Source of the DNA: Burkholderia territorii
GTDB taxonomy: Bacteria > Pseudomonadota > Gammaproteobacteria > Burkholderiales > Burkholderiaceae
Direction of reading: 5' to 3'
Assembly: GCF_902833055.1 (NCBI RefSeq)
Contig: NZ_CADFEJ010000006.1
Coordinates: forward strand, 124,001-188,000
Length of the DNA stretch: 64,000 nucleotides
Within the stretch, counting starts at the first letter, position 1. Each line of letters begins with the position of its first letter. Positions 1-11,222 of the stretch are shown here, one piece after another. A program made the position numbers and the translations under genes. Below the pieces are notes generated by a model. It worked only from the letters and a program-made list of their open reading frames with translations. It ran no database searches and was not told where the DNA came from.

Positions 1-1
1 T

Positions 2-1117
2 CCCGATGCGCTGCGCGACGTGCCGGCCGCGATCGTGCTAGACGAGTCCGCATGGCCGGCGGTTCCGCCGCGCCGTGCCGACTTCGACGGCGTGACGCGC
101 GGCGACGCGGCGCGACGCGAACTCGGCCTGATGCTGCTCGACCTGTACGCAGTGGCGGCGCGCTCGGGTATCGGCGAATTCGAGTGCCGCTTCTTTTCGC
201 TGCTGCAGGGGCTCATCCCGTTCGATGCCGCGTGGACCGGCGTCGCGACGCACGTGCCGACCGGTCCCGTGATGCACAACAGTTTCCTGTACCGTCTTCC
301 GCACGCGTTCTTCAGCGACTGGAAACGCGTGCGCGACTGCGATCCGCTCGCGCAGCGCACGCTGCTCGGCGCGCACGGTCGCGCGGTGCGCTTGTCGGTC
401 GTCGAGCCCGGGGTCGACGCGCGGTTTCGCGACTGGTGCGTGAAATACGGGCTCGCGCAACTGATGTGCGTGTGTACGCTCGATCGCCGCTTCGGGCTGA
501 CGACGTTCATGTCGATCTACCGCCAGGGCTTGAATCGTCCGTTCAGCGACGACGACGCGAGTCGCTTCGAAGAAGTGATTCCGCATCTGGCGGCCGCGCT
601 GACGATCAACCGCGCGGCACAGCTCACGCGCGAGCGTGCCGATGCGGTGGCGCCGACGGCCCGTGCGCTGTGCGACAACTTCGGCGTGCTGCACCACGCC
701 GATCACGGTTTCGACGACGTGCTGCGGACCGAATGGCCGGCATGGACGGGGCCGCGCGTGCCGGAGCCGCTGGTCGCGCATGTGCGGCGCCACACGGGCC
801 AGCCATACGTCGGCGGCGCGCTGCGTATCCAGTGCGTGCCCGTCGCGGGCCTGTTCCAGATCGAGGCGCGGCCGCGCTCGCTGCTCGACCGGCTGAGTCC
901 GCGCGAGCTGGCGGCGATCCGCTATTACGGTGCCGGCCGCTCGCACAAGGAGGTTGCACAGCAGATGGCGATTTCGCCGACGACCGTGCGTCACTATCTG
1001 CGCTGCGCATACCGCAAGCTCGGCATGCACGACAAGAGCCAGATCGCCGGCGTGCTCGGCGCGACGCGCGGCCCGGCCGACGACGACCCCGCGGCGGCGG
1101 GCGTTGCGCCGCGCTGA
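2..1117 (+). CDS. LuxR-family transcriptional regulator (5' end uncertain)
   Basis: DNA-binding regulator. The last ~65 residues form a LuxR/GerE helix-turn-helix: LSPRELAAIRYYGAGRSHKE, then the recognition-helix stretch MAISPTTVRHYLRCAYRKLG. The N-terminal ~290 residues are a sensor or linker region I do not recognise; no clear response-regulator receiver domain or autoinducer-binding signature is visible. The frame is open to the left edge of the window, and the first possible start inside it is GTG at 20 with no readable ribosome site, so the gene may begin upstream. The next gene lies 100 bp downstream on the same strand. The ligand and targets cannot be read from the sequence. Confidence 0.75.
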   Translation, partial: PDALRDVPAAIVLDESAWPAVPPRRADFDGVTRGDAARRELGLMLLDLYAVAARSGIGEFECRFFSLLQGLIPFDAAWTGVATHVPTGPVMHNSFLYRLPHAFFSDWKRVRDCDPLAQRTLLGAHGRAVRLSVVEPGVDARFRDWCVKYGLAQLMCVCTLDRRFGLTTFMSIYRQGLNRPFSDDDASRFEEVIPHLAAALTINRAAQLTRERADAVAPTARALCDNFGVLHHADHGFDDVLRTEWPAWTGPRVPEPLVAHVRRHTGQPYVGGALRIQCVPVAGLFQIEARPRSLLDRLSPRELAAIRYYGAGRSHKEVAQQMAISPTTVRHYLRCAYRKLGMHDKSQIAGVLGATRGPADDDPAAAGVAPR

Positions 1118-1217
1118 ATGCGGGTGCGAACCACGGCCTGCAGCGGTTTGCGCAGATAGTTGTATCCGCAACGATTGAGCGTTATGCTCGTCGTCTTCCG
1201 TCAGACGGATTTCCATC

Positions 1218-2216
1218 ATGAACGACACGAATTCAGGAACGGCGCGTGCGGCGGTGGTCGGGGTCGGCGCGATCGGCGGGTTGCTTGCTGCCGCGCTGTC
1301 GCGGGCCGGCATGACGGTGAGTGCATTCGCGCGCGGCGCGACGCTCGATGCGCTGAACGCGCACGGCGTGCGCGTGATCGACGAGGCGGGTACCGTGTCG
1401 TCGGTCCCGGTGCGCGCAAGCGACGACGCAGCCGCGCTCGGCGTGCAGGATTACGTGGTGATCGCGCTGAAGGCGCAGGCGTTGCCGGCGCTGGCTGAGC
1501 GCATCGCGCCGCTGATCGGTCCCGGCACGGTGATCGTCGCCGCGATGAACGGGTTGCCGTGGTGGTTTACGCACGGGCTCGCGGGACCGCTCTGCGGCGT
1601 GCCGCTCGATGCGGTCGATCCGGCCGGGGCGGTGTCGGCGGCGCTGCCGCCCGCGCAGGCGATCGGCTGCGTGGTGCATTTGTCGTCGAGCACCGATGCG
1701 TCGGGTATCGTGCGCCGCGGCCGCGGCAACCGCTTGATCGTCGGCTCGCCCGATTCGCGGCTCGACGCGGCGACCGCGCGATTCGCGGCGGCACTCGCCG
1801 CGGGCGGCTTCGACGTCGAGTCGACGCCTGCGATCCGCACCGAGATCTGGGCAAAGCTGTGGGGCAACATGAACATGAATCCATTGAGTGCGCTGACGGG
1901 TTCGACCGCCGACCAACTGCTCGACGATCCGTTCACGCAGGGCCTCGCGTTGCGGATGATGGAGGAGGCGGCCGCGATCGGCGCGAAGCTCGGTCTCGAT
2001 ACGGGGATGAGCGGGCCGGAGCGGATTGCCGTGACGCGCAGGCTCGGCGCGTTCAAGACGTCGATGCTGCAGGATTTCGAGGCTGGGCGGCCCCTGGAAA
2101 TCGGACCGATCCTCGGCGTGTTTCCGGAACTGGGGCGCAAGCTCGACGTGCCGACCCCGTATTGCGACGCGGTGCTCGGGTTGTTGCGTCAGCGCGCGGC
2201 GAACAGCGGGCTATAG
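1218..2216 (+). CDS. 2-dehydropantoate 2-reductase (ketopantoate reductase family)
   Basis: 332 residues. The N-terminal Rossmann motif AAVVGVGAIGGLLAAALSRA binds NADP(H). The C-terminal helical domain carries EIWAKLWGNMNMNPLSALTG, matching the conserved Lys/Asn region of the ApbA/PanE family. The family reduces ketopantoate to pantoate in pantothenate/CoA synthesis. Burkholderia genomes usually carry several paralogues, some with other 2-oxoacid substrates, so the exact substrate is uncertain and I give no symbol. Cytosolic. The ATG start follows a short 100-bp spacer after the LuxR gene. Confidence 0.8.
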   Translation: MNDTNSGTARAAVVGVGAIGGLLAAALSRAGMTVSAFARGATLDALNAHGVRVIDEAGTVSSVPVRASDDAAALGVQDYVVIALKAQALPALAERIAPLIGPGTVIVAAMNGLPWWFTHGLAGPLCGVPLDAVDPAGAVSAALPPAQAIGCVVHLSSSTDASGIVRRGRGNRLIVGSPDSRLDAATARFAAALAAGGFDVESTPAIRTEIWAKLWGNMNMNPLSALTGSTADQLLDDPFTQGLALRMMEEAAAIGAKLGLDTGMSGPERIAVTRRLGAFKTSMLQDFEAGRPLEIGPILGVFPELGRKLDVPTPYCDAVLGLLRQRAANSGL

Positions 2217-2462
2217 CGGTGCGGGCGTCGCGGCGGTGGCCGGCACGCGCGCAAGCGCGAAGAAGTAACGGGAAGTTGCCCGGGCGCCCGGCTGGGAAGC
2301 CGCGCGCGCTGCAGTTTCGCCTGCGTGATGCGGGCGCCTGCGGGCGTCATCTCGTCTGAAGAAAGCGGGGGCGCGGCTCGCGCCTGAAGCGGGCGAAGTC
2401 GTCGCGACGTGCCCGATTCATGCCGCATCGTCGCGCCACCGCGCGCACTTGCCGCGCGCGAC

Positions 2463-2912
2463 TCACTCGTCGCGTTCGACCGCGTTCGCGACGACCTTGT
2501 CGAGCAGTCGCTCGAACGTCTGGCGCTCGCTCTCCGACAGGCACGCGAGCAGGCCGTCATTCCACTTGCGCACGATCGGCATGATCTTGCGATGCAGCGC
2601 GCGGCCGTCGCCGGTCAGCGCGATCAGCACGACGCGGCCGTCTTCCTCGCTCGCGCTGCGCTCGAGCAGCCCCTGGCGCAGCAGCGCTTCCGCCGCGCGG
2701 CTCGCCTGGCTCTTGTCGAGGTTGGTATGACGCGCGAGATCCATGATCGAAAACGGACCGAAGGCACCGACGGCGGCGATCACGCGCGCCTCGGGCAGCG
2801 AGATGTCCAGCTTGTGCCGGTACACCTCGGCGATCCCGCGGTCGGATCGCTTCGTGAGCGCATGGAGGCGATAGGTCAGAAACTGATCGAGCCCGGCTTG
2901 GCGGCCTTTCAT
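2463..2912 (-). CDS. MarR-family transcriptional regulator
   Basis: 149 residues. A winged helix is seen in the stretch FGPFSIMDLARHTNLDKSQA, followed by SRAAEALLRQGLLER and the wing SEEDGRVVLIALTGDGRAL, the usual MarR layout with flanking dimerisation helices. The start is the ATG at 2912; the open frame continues upstream into the glycerate kinase gene, but that part is out of frame with the kinase and lacks family similarity. It lies 62 bp downstream of the glycerate kinase gene on the same strand and may be co-transcribed with it. The effector and targets are unknown. Confidence 0.85.
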   Translation of the reverse strand: MKGRQAGLDQFLTYRLHALTKRSDRGIAEVYRHKLDISLPEARVIAAVGAFGPFSIMDLARHTNLDKSQASRAAEALLRQGLLERSASEEDGRVVLIALTGDGRALHRKIMPIVRKWNDGLLACLSESERQTFERLLDKVVANAVERDE

Positions 2913-2974
2913 GTCGAATCCTGAAGAAAAAGGGCGGGCCCGATTGTTCCTGTATCGCGCGCTCGGGTCAACGG

Positions 2975-4120
2975 TCAGTGTGCGCCGTACTTCAGCCGTG
3001 TCAACTGTTCGGCTTCGTTCGCGAGCAGGTTCGCCGCATCGCGAATCGCGACGTCGAGCGTGATCGGGCCGGGGGCGGGTGAAAAGCAGCCGGAAAAGTG
3101 TTCGGACAGGCGCGGCAGCGCGGCCGGGTCGACCGCGCCGGACAGCAGCGACGCGGGCACGCCCGCGGCCTGTGCATGACGGCACGCGATGAACGGCGCC
3201 TTGCCATGCAGCGTCTGCACGTCGGAGCGACCTTCGCCGGTGATCAGCCAGTCGGCGCCTGCGAGTGCGGCATCGAGCCCGATCTGCCGCGCGACGACTT
3301 CCGCGCCGGCTTCGAACTGCGCGCCGAGCATGTGCAGCGCGAATCCGAGGCCGCCCGCGGCGCCGGCGCCGGCCAGATCGCGACCGTGCCGGTCGAGTGC
3401 GGCCTCGAGCAGGTCGGCGAAACGGCCGAGCGCGGCATCGAGGGTCGCAACCTGCACGGGCGTCACGCCCTTCTGCGGGCCAAATACCGCGGTCGCGCCG
3501 TGCGCGCCCGTCAGCGGGTTGTCGACGTCGGACATGCCGATGAATTCCGCTTCCTTCAGACGCGGATCGAGGCCCGACGCGTCGATCCGCGCGATATCGG
3601 CGAGCCGCGCCGGGACGGGTTCGACCGGCTGTCCGGCCGCGTCGAAGCATTGCAGGCCGAGGCCGGCGAGCAATCCTGCGCCGGCGTCGTTGGTGCTGCT
3701 GCCGCCGAGCGCGACGAAGAAGCGGCGCACGCCCTCGTCGAGCAGCGTACGGATCGCCTCGCCCATGCCGCGCGTGCTGCGCGCGTCGACCGGCACGCTC
3801 ATGCCGACCGGGTCGGTAATGCCGACGATCTCGGCGGTTTCGATGATCGCGGTGCGCGCATCGATCACGCCGACCGCCGCATCGCGTGCCGCGAGCGACG
3901 CGCCTGCCACCCGCAGCGCGCGCCGCGTGCCGCCGCCCGCCAGCATCGCGTCGAGCGTGCCTTCGCCGCCGTCGGCCATCGGGCAGCAGCGCACGACCGC
4001 GTCGGGACGGGCGCGGCGGATGCCGGTGGCGATCGCGTCCGCGACCTGCTCGGCGGAAAGCGAGCCTTTGAACGAATCGGGCGCGATGACGACGACAGGC
4101 GCGGACGGGTGTTGCGGCAT
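2975..4120 (-). CDS. glycerate kinase (GlxK/GarK family)
   Basis: 381 residues, the usual length for the family. It starts with VVVIAPDSFKGSLSAEQVAD and continues with CCPMADGGEGTLDAML, the glycerate kinase signature region; GGSSTNDAGAGLLAGLG and ITGEGRSDVQTLHGKAPF are also conserved. It phosphorylates glycerate, normally giving 2-phosphoglycerate in this family, in glyoxylate/glycerate use. Cytosolic. It is divergent from tig across a 387-bp gap and followed by a MarR regulator. Which of the two phosphoglycerates is made is not visible. Confidence 0.88.
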   Translation of the reverse strand: MPQHPSAPVVVIAPDSFKGSLSAEQVADAIATGIRRARPDAVVRCCPMADGGEGTLDAMLAGGGTRRALRVAGASLAARDAAVGVIDARTAIIETAEIVGITDPVGMSVPVDARSTRGMGEAIRTLLDEGVRRFFVALGGSSTNDAGAGLLAGLGLQCFDAAGQPVEPVPARLADIARIDASGLDPRLKEAEFIGMSDVDNPLTGAHGATAVFGPQKGVTPVQVATLDAALGRFADLLEAALDRHGRDLAGAGAAGGLGFALHMLGAQFEAGAEVVARQIGLDAALAGADWLITGEGRSDVQTLHGKAPFIACRHAQAAGVPASLLSGAVDPAALPRLSEHFSGCFSPAPGPITLDVAIRDAANLLANEAEQLTRLKYGAH

Positions 4121-4507
4121 GGTGTCTCCGGAAGGCGTGATTGGTATGAAAAATGGTGGCCGAGACCGCGGCGCACCCTCAATCGGAGCTTACAGGATGG
4201 CGGCCCCGCAGAGGATATGCCGTCCGGCATAGCGGCGATCCGCGTGCATTGCCGTGCCCGGGCGCGGGCGGCACGGCCGGCGCGCATCGTTGTCGCGCCG
4301 ATCTGGCGGTGCGGGGAAAATAGTTTGCTAGAATAGTCGATTCTTCCGGCCAAAGCCGTGCTCCGAGCCGCTTGCGCTAGCCATCCGGCGCGTGCAGGGA
4401 TGGCGTGGCGCTCCGGCGCGGCGTGTGAGTGCGACGCACCGCGCGCTGCAGGCAGGCACGGCAAGGAAAACCCGATTCGCTCGAATAATTTTAGGACGAT
4501 TGAAGCC
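4121..4507. other. intergenic region between divergent glycerate kinase and tig
   Basis: 387 bp with no convincing gene. An open frame on the plus strand runs into tig from 4358 but shows no ribosome site or conserved residues before the tig ATG. The region must hold the promoter(s) of tig and of the kinase; I could not place a good -35/-10 pair. The stretch just before tig (4480-4500) is AT-rich. Confidence 0.5.
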
Positions 4508-5854
4508 ATGGCTAACGTTGTTGAGAACCTCGGCAAGCTTGAACGCCGCGTGACGATTTCCCTGCCGAAGGACACCGTGCAGAAGGAAATCGACGCCCGT
4601 ATCCAGAAACTCGCGAAGAACGTTCGCATGCCGGGTTTCCGCCCGGGCAAGGTGCCGCTCAAGATGGTCGCCCAGCAGTACGCGGGTCAGGTCGAGGCGG
4701 AAGTGCTGAGCGACAAGATCGGCCAGGAGTTCTTCACGATCAGCCGCGCGGAAAACCTGCGCGTCGCCGGCCAGCCGAGCTTCGAGCCGAAGCAGGAGCA
4801 GGCCGAGGACGCCTATGCGTTCGACGCGACGTTCGAGGTCTACCCGGAAGTGAAGATCGGCGATCTGTCGACGGCTGAAGTCGAGCGCTCGACGACGTCG
4901 ATCGGCGACGCCGAAATCGACCGCACGCTGGACATCCTGCGCAAGCAGCGCGTGCATTACCACGCGCGCGGCGAAGCCGGCGAGCACGGCGACGGCGGCG
5001 CGGACACCGCAGCGAAGAACGGCGATCGCGTGACGGTCGATTTCGTCGGCAAGATCGACGACGTCGCGTTCCAGGGCGGCACGGCCGAAGACTTCCCGTT
5101 CGTGCTCGGCGAAGGCCGCATGCTGCCGGAATTCGAAACGGCCGCGCTGGGCCTGAAGGTCGGCGAACAGCGTACGTTCGACCTGAAGTTCCCGGACGAC
5201 TACCACGGCAAGGACGTGGCGGGCAAGACGGCGCAATTCACGGTCACGATGAAGAAGATCGAGTGGCCGCACATGCCGGAAATCGACGCCGAATTCGCGA
5301 AGTCGCTCGGCATCGAAGACGGCGACCTGACGAAGATGCGCGCCGAAATCAAGGAAAACCTCGAGCGCGAAGCGAAGCGTCGCACGCAAGCCATCGTCAA
5401 GAACCAGGTGATGGACGCACTGCTGAAGATTTCCGAACTCGACGTGCCGAAGGCGCTGATCGAGCAGGATCAGCAACGCCTCGTCGAAATGGCTCGCCAG
5501 GATCTGGCGCAGCGCGGCGTGCCGAACGCGAAGGACGCACCGATCCCGGCCGAGATGTTCGCCGAGCAGGCAGAGCGTCGCGTGAAGCTGGGCCTCGTGC
5601 TGGCCGAGCTCGTGAAGGCGAACGGCCTGGAAGCGAAGCCGGAGCAGATCCGCGCGGAAGTCGACGAGTTCGCGAAGAGCTACGAAGACCCGAAGGAAGT
5701 GGTCCGCTGGTATTATTCGAACCAGCAGCGCCTCGCCGAGATGGAAGCGTTCGTCGTTGAAAGCAACGTCGTCGACTTCGTGCTGGGCAAGGCAAAGGTG
5801 ACGGACAAGGAAGTGAGCTTCGAGGCACTCGCGAGCGCATCGGCGCAAGCGTAA
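4508..5854 (+). CDS. tig: trigger factor
   Basis: 448 residues, family-typical length. Ribosome-associated chaperone and peptidyl-prolyl isomerase that meets nascent chains at the exit tunnel. The N-terminal ribosome-binding domain (about 1-120) carries the signature GFRPGKVP at residues 43-50. The central FKBP-like domain (about 165-255) includes [19 protein letters not shown] and [13 protein letters not shown]. The rest is the helical chaperone domain. The ATG at 4508 gives the conserved [17 protein letters not shown] start. It heads the tig-clpP-clpX-lon block, a very conserved proteobacterial order, and is followed by a strong hairpin. Confidence 0.97.
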   Translation: MANVVENLGKLERRVTISLPKDTVQKEIDARIQKLAKNVRMPGFRPGKVPLKMVAQQYAGQVEAEVLSDKIGQEFFTISRAENLRVAGQPSFEPKQEQAEDAYAFDATFEVYPEVKIGDLSTAEVERSTTSIGDAEIDRTLDILRKQRVHYHARGEAGEHGDGGADTAAKNGDRVTVDFVGKIDDVAFQGGTAEDFPFVLGEGRMLPEFETAALGLKVGEQRTFDLKFPDDYHGKDVAGKTAQFTVTMKKIEWPHMPEIDAEFAKSLGIEDGDLTKMRAEIKENLEREAKRRTQAIVKNQVMDALLKISELDVPKALIEQDQQRLVEMARQDLAQRGVPNAKDAPIPAEMFAEQAERRVKLGLVLAELVKANGLEAKPEQIRAEVDEFAKSYEDPKEVVRWYYSNQQRLAEMEAFVVESNVVDFVLGKAKVTDKEVSFEALASASAQA

Positions 5855-5866
5855 GTGTCGCTCTAG

Positions 5867-5909
5867 CGGCGTGCCGGCTGTCGGAGCGACGGCCCGCACG
5901 CCGTTTTTA
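5867..5909 (+). terminator. Rho-independent terminator after tig
   Basis: Eight-base stem CGGCGTGC (5867-5874) pairs with GCACGCCG (5896-5903), and the loop contains a further GC-rich stem. Five T residues follow. It separates tig from clpP, so clpP probably also has its own promoter. Confidence 0.75.
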
Positions 5910-5994
5910 CGTCAAGCGCACGGTTGCCATTAATATGGCGATTGAGTGGGCGGCTTCCCTCCGTTCAATTTTCCATTCGAACAAGGTTCATTGA

Positions 5995-6648
5995 ATGATC
6001 ACTCGCGCTGAATTGCTGGACATGCTTGCTTCGAACGCGCCGCAGGGTTTCGAGGCGCAAGCGCTGGGGCTGGTGCCGATCGTCGTCGAAACGAGCGGCC
6101 GCGGCGAGCGTTCGTACGATATCTATTCGCGTCTCCTGAAGGAGCGCCTGGTGTTCATGGTCGGCGAAGTGAACGACCAGACCGCCAACCTCGTGGTCGC
6201 GCAATTGCTGTTCCTCGAGAGCGAGAATCCCGACAAGGACATCAGCCTCTACATCAACAGCCCGGGCGGCTCGGTGTCGGCCGGCATGGCGATCTACGAC
6301 ACGATGCAGTTCATCAAGCCGGACGTGTCGACGCTCTGCATGGGCCTCGCGGCCAGCATGGGCGCGTTCCTGCTCGCGTCGGGCGCGAAGGGCAAGCGTT
6401 TCGCGCTGCCGAACTCGCGCGTGATGATTCACCAGCCGCTCGGCGGCGCGCGCGGCCAGGCGTCCGACATCGAGATCCAGGCACGCGAAATCCTTTACCT
6501 GAAGGAACGGTTGAACAACCTGCTCGCGCAGCATACGGGCCAGGACGTCGAGCGCATCGCGCGCGACACCGACCGTGATAACTTCATGTCGAGCGAGGAC
6601 GCGAAGGCGTACGGGCTGATCGACCAGGTGTTGCTGAAGCGCCCGTGA
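5995..6648 (+). CDS. clpP: ATP-dependent Clp protease proteolytic subunit
   Basis: 217 residues. Tetradecameric serine protease that degrades substrates unfolded by ClpX or ClpA. The catalytic Ser is S121 in [14 protein letters not shown], and the His is H146 in [11 protein letters not shown]; the acidic member lies in the C-terminal region [11 protein letters not shown]. The short N-terminal stretch before the conserved [20 protein letters not shown] is typical of a processed propeptide. It precedes clpX by 164 bp on the same strand. Confidence 0.97.
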
Positions 6649-6812
6649 GCTTAAGTGGGGTGCCGCCCCGATTCGGGCGGCGCTCTTGCAATGTCCCGAG
6701 TGCCCTGAGCATCTGCGGCAAGCGCATCCAGCCGACTCCGGTCGCGCCCTAGGCGCGGCGTTCGGAGCATTCGGCGTATCATGTCATTTACCTGTCCGGA
6801 GGCTCTACATTC

Positions 6813-8084
<1,272 letters not shown>

Positions 8085-8107
8085 CCGGCTTGCCGACGAT
8101 GTTCAGC

Positions 8108-8146
8108 GAAAAAGGCCGTTCATGAGTCCGTGGGCGGCTTTTTTTC
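8108..8146 (+). terminator. terminator after clpX
   Basis: An A-rich arm plus GGCCG (8108-8118) pairs imperfectly with CGGC followed by a run of seven T residues (8135-8145). It marks the end of the clpP-clpX unit before lon. Confidence 0.55.
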
Positions 8147-8281
8147 GTTTATCTTGTGGGTAACTCTGACTCGATACGCGGTGGTTACTTTCTTACCGAA
8201 TATTTCCCGCACTTGAAGGCTTGCAATTCGTTGTGGCGGCCTCAATTACCGAACAATTGATTCCACTCATGGGGAAATGAA

Positions 8282-10705
8282 ATGTCAGGCACCCAACTTC
8301 TCCCGCCGGAACGCATCACGCTCCCGCTGCTGCCGCTGCGGGATGTCGTCGTTTTCCCGCACATGGTCATTCCGCTCTTCGTCGGCCGGCCGAAATCGAT
8401 CAAGGCCCTCGAAGCAGCGATGGAAGGCGGCAAGCACATCATGCTCGTCGCCCAGAAAACCGCGGCCAAGGACGAACCGACCGAAAAGGACATGTACGAG
8501 GTCGGTTGTATTGCCAACATCCTGCAGATGCTGAAGCTGCCGGACGGCACCGTTAAGGTGCTCGTCGAGGGCCTCCAGCGTGCAAAGGCGTTGTCGATCG
8601 AAGAGCAGGAGACGCAGTTCTCGTGCGAAGTGATGCCGCTCGAGCCCGATCACGCCGACAGCGCGGAAACGGAAGCGCTGCGCCGCGCGATCGTGTCGCA
8701 GTTCGACCAGTACGTGAAGCTGAACAAGAAGATCCCGCCGGAGATTCTCACGTCGCTGTCGGGCATCGATGAAGCAGGCCGCCTCGCGGACATGATCGCC
8801 GAGCGCCTGCCGCTGAAGCTCGACCAGAAGCAGCACATCCTCGAGATGTTCCCGGTCATCGAGCGTCTCGAGCACCTGCTCGCGCAGCTCGAAGCCGAGA
8901 TCGACATCCTGCAGGTCGAAAAGCGCATCCGCGGGCGCGTGAAGCGCCAGATGGAAAAGAGCCAGCGCGAGTACTACCTGAACGAACAGGTCAAGGCGAT
9001 CCAGAAGGAACTGGGCGAAGGCGAAGAAGGCGCGGATCTCGAGGAACTCGAGAAGCGCATCAACGCCGCGCGCATGCCGAAGGAAGCGAAGAAGAAGGCC
9101 GATGCCGAGCTGAAGAAGCTGAAGCTGATGTCGCCGATGTCGGCGGAAGCGACCGTCGTGCGCAACTACATCGACACGCTGATCGGCCTGCCGTGGCGCA
9201 AGAAGAGCAAGGTCAACAACGACCTGTCGAACGCCGAGCAGGTGCTCGACGAGGATCACTTCGGCCTCGAGAAGGTCAAGGAACGCATCCTCGAGTACCT
9301 CGCGGTGCAGCAGCGCGTGGACAAGGTGAAGGCGCCGATCCTGTGCCTCGTCGGGCCTCCGGGCGTCGGCAAGACCTCGCTCGGCCAGTCGATCGCTCGC
9401 GCGACGAACCGCAAGTTCGTTCGCATGGCGCTCGGCGGCGTGCGTGACGAAGCCGAGATCCGCGGTCACCGTCGCACGTACATCGGCTCGATGCCGGGCA
9501 AGATCCTGCAAAGCCTCGCGAAGGTCGGCGTGCGCAATCCGCTCTTCCTGCTCGACGAAGTCGACAAGATGGGCATGGATTTCCGCGGCGATCCGTCGTC
9601 GGCGTTGCTCGAAGTGCTCGATCCGGAACAGAACCACACGTTCGCCGACCACTACATCGAAGTCGACTTCGACCTGTCGGACGTGATGTTCGTCGCGACG
9701 TCGAACTCGCTGAACATCCCGCCGCCGCTGCTCGACCGGATGGAAGTGATTCGTCTGTCGGGTTACACGGAAGACGAGAAGGTCAGCATCGCGCAGCGCT
9801 ACCTGCTGCCGAAGCAGAAGAAGAACAACGGTCTGAAGGACGGCGAGATCGAGGTCACCGAGCAGGCGATCCGCGACATCATCCGCTACTACACGCGCGA
9901 AGCCGGTGTGCGTTCGCTCGAGCGGGAAGTGTCGAAGATCTGCCGCAAGGTCGTGAAGATGCTGCTGCTGAAGAAGGCATCGGGCGCGATCAAGGTCGAC
10001 GGCGAGAACCTCGATACGTTCCTCGGCGTGCGCAAGTACGACTTCGGCCTCGCGGCGAAGGAGAACCAGGTCGGTCAGGTGACGGGCCTCGCGTGGACGG
10101 AAGTCGGCGGCGATCTGCTGACGATCGAAGCTGCGGTGATGCCGGGCAAGGGCAACGTGATTCGCACCGGTTCGCTCGGCGACGTGATGAAGGAGTCGGT
10201 CGAGGCTGCGCGTTCGGTCGTGCGCTCGCGTTCGCGGCGTCTGGGTATCAAGGACGAGGCGTTCGAGAAGCAGGACATCCACATCCACGTGCCGGAAGGC
10301 GCGACGCCGAAGGACGGTCCGTCCGCGGGCGGCGCGATGACGACCGCGCTGGTGTCGGTGCTGACGGGGATCCCCGTGCGTGCCGATGTCGCGATGACGG
10401 GCGAGATCACGCTGCGTGGCGAAGTGCTGCCGATCGGCGGGCTGAAGGAAAAGCTGCTGGCTGCGCATCGCGGCGGCATCAAGCTCGTGCTGATCCCGGA
10501 AGAGAACGTGAAGGATCTCGCGGACATTCCGGACAACGTGAAGAACGCGATCGAGATCGTGCCGGTCCGCTGGATCGACAAGGTGCTCGAGCTCGCGCTC
10601 GAACGTACGCCGACCCCGCTGCCGCCGGAAGAAGAGGCGAAGGCCGCGGCACCGGTCGGCGAGGCGGCGAAGGATGCCGGCTCGACGGAAGTCGTCAAGC
10701 ACTGA
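8282..10705 (+). CDS. lon: Lon protease
   Basis: 807 residues. ATP-dependent serine protease of the AAA+ superfamily that clears misfolded and regulatory proteins. Order: N-terminal LON substrate-binding domain (about 10-205), coiled coil (about 220-290), AAA+ module with Walker [10 protein letters not shown] near residue 357, and the C-terminal protease domain. The catalytic dyad is Ser681 in [11 protein letters not shown] and Lys724 in [12 protein letters not shown]. The ATG at 8282 is close to a GGGGAA site. It is transcribed as a likely single gene between the clpX and lon terminators. Confidence 0.97.
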   Translation: MSGTQLLPPERITLPLLPLRDVVVFPHMVIPLFVGRPKSIKALEAAMEGGKHIMLVAQKTAAKDEPTEKDMYEVGCIANILQMLKLPDGTVKVLVEGLQRAKALSIEEQETQFSCEVMPLEPDHADSAETEALRRAIVSQFDQYVKLNKKIPPEILTSLSGIDEAGRLADMIAERLPLKLDQKQHILEMFPVIERLEHLLAQLEAEIDILQVEKRIRGRVKRQMEKSQREYYLNEQVKAIQKELGEGEEGADLEELEKRINAARMPKEAKKKADAELKKLKLMSPMSAEATVVRNYIDTLIGLPWRKKSKVNNDLSNAEQVLDEDHFGLEKVKERILEYLAVQQRVDKVKAPILCLVGPPGVGKTSLGQSIARATNRKFVRMALGGVRDEAEIRGHRRTYIGSMPGKILQSLAKVGVRNPLFLLDEVDKMGMDFRGDPSSALLEVLDPEQNHTFADHYIEVDFDLSDVMFVATSNSLNIPPPLLDRMEVIRLSGYTEDEKVSIAQRYLLPKQKKNNGLKDGEIEVTEQAIRDIIRYYTREAGVRSLEREVSKICRKVVKMLLLKKASGAIKVDGENLDTFLGVRKYDFGLAAKENQVGQVTGLAWTEVGGDLLTIEAAVMPGKGNVIRTGSLGDVMKESVEAARSVVRSRSRRLGIKDEAFEKQDIHIHVPEGATPKDGPSAGGAMTTALVSVLTGIPVRADVAMTGEITLRGEVLPIGGLKEKLLAAHRGGIKLVLIPEENVKDLADIPDNVKNAIEIVPVRWIDKVLELALERTPTPLPPEEEAKAAAPVGEAAKDAGSTEVVKH

Positions 10706-10740
10706 AGGCCCGAACACCGTCGCTGACGGTTGTTCACGAA

Positions 10741-10768
10741 ACCCGCGGCGTGTCCGCGGGTTTTTTTA
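10741..10768 (+). terminator. Rho-independent terminator after lon
   Basis: A perfect 8-bp stem ACCCGCGG (10741-10748) and CCGCGGGT (10754-10761) with a 5-base loop, followed by a T run. Strong intrinsic terminator. Confidence 0.85.
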
Positions 10769-10820
10769 TGTGTGTCGGCTTCGTATGTTGAACGGCCGTT
10801 GAAATTTTTTGCGTGCGGGC

Positions 10821-10850
10821 TTGGCAAAATGATCGGGGATGAATTAAACT
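10821..10850 (+). promoter_or_regulatory. putative sigma-70 promoter for the tRNA pair
   Basis: TTGGCA (10821-10826) and TAAACT (10845-10850) are separated by 18 bp, about 60 bp before tRNA-Val. It sits in the gap after the lon terminator, so the tRNAs need their own promoter. Assignment is by eye only. Confidence 0.4.
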
Positions 10851-10909
10851 TGCGGGCTCGCTGGTTGTTGATGCCGAAACGCAGATCGCAGCCAGAACGA
10901 ATCGGAAAC

Positions 10910-10985
10910 GGGTGCTTAGCTCAGCTGGTAGAGCGGCGCCCTTACAAGGCGTAGGTCGGGGGTTCGAGCCCCTCAGCACCCACCA
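10910..10985 (+). tRNA. tRNA-Val (anticodon UAC)
   Basis: 76 nt cloverleaf. The acceptor arms GGGTGCT and AGCACCC pair, the anticodon loop CTTACAA gives UAC, the T loop is GGTTCGAGCC, and the encoded CCA ends at 10985. Immediately followed by tRNA-Asp. Confidence 0.96.
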
Positions 10986-11008
10986 GTTTCCCGATTCAGC
11001 CAGACCAA

Positions 11009-11085
11009 GGAGCGGTAGTTCAGTCGGTTAGAATACCGGCCTGTCACGCCGGGGGTCGCGGGTTCGAGTCCCGTCCGCTCCGCCA
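11009..11085 (+). tRNA. tRNA-Asp (anticodon GUC)
   Basis: 77 nt cloverleaf with acceptor arms GGAGCGG and CCGCTCC, anticodon stem CCGGC/GCCGG with loop CTGTCAC (GUC), and encoded CCA. It is 23 bp from tRNA-Val, so the two are probably one transcript. Confidence 0.96.
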
Positions 11086-11094
11086 GAAAATGAG

Positions 11095-11120
11095 AAAGCC
11101 CGCCTCGTGCGGGCTTTTTC
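11095..11120 (+). terminator. terminator after tRNA-Asp
   Basis: Stem AAAGCCCGC (11095-11103) and GCGGGCTTT (11109-11117) with a 5-base loop and trailing T residues. Ends the tRNA operon before ppiD. Confidence 0.85.
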
Positions 11121-11222
11121 ATTTGCATCGTCGATTGCGCCCGTTCGTTGCGCACCTGCTTTTCTCCCGTGCCACCTCGTATGTTGTAATATCGGTCGTT
11201 TTGTCCAATTTTCCCGTCACGC

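Noticed and set aside
8212..8247. Possible heat-shock (sigma-32) promoter before lon (CTTGAAG ... CCTCAATT)
   Set aside because: Spacing of 21 bp is too long and the -10 is poor; not supported enough to list.
8285..10717. 810-codon open frame antisense to lon
   Set aside because: Arg/His/Leu-rich composition typical of GC-rich shadows; lon is complete on the other strand.
10910..11085. tRNA-Val/tRNA-Asp as an island attachment site
   Set aside because: No integrase or tRNA 3' duplicate nearby; flanks are core genes.
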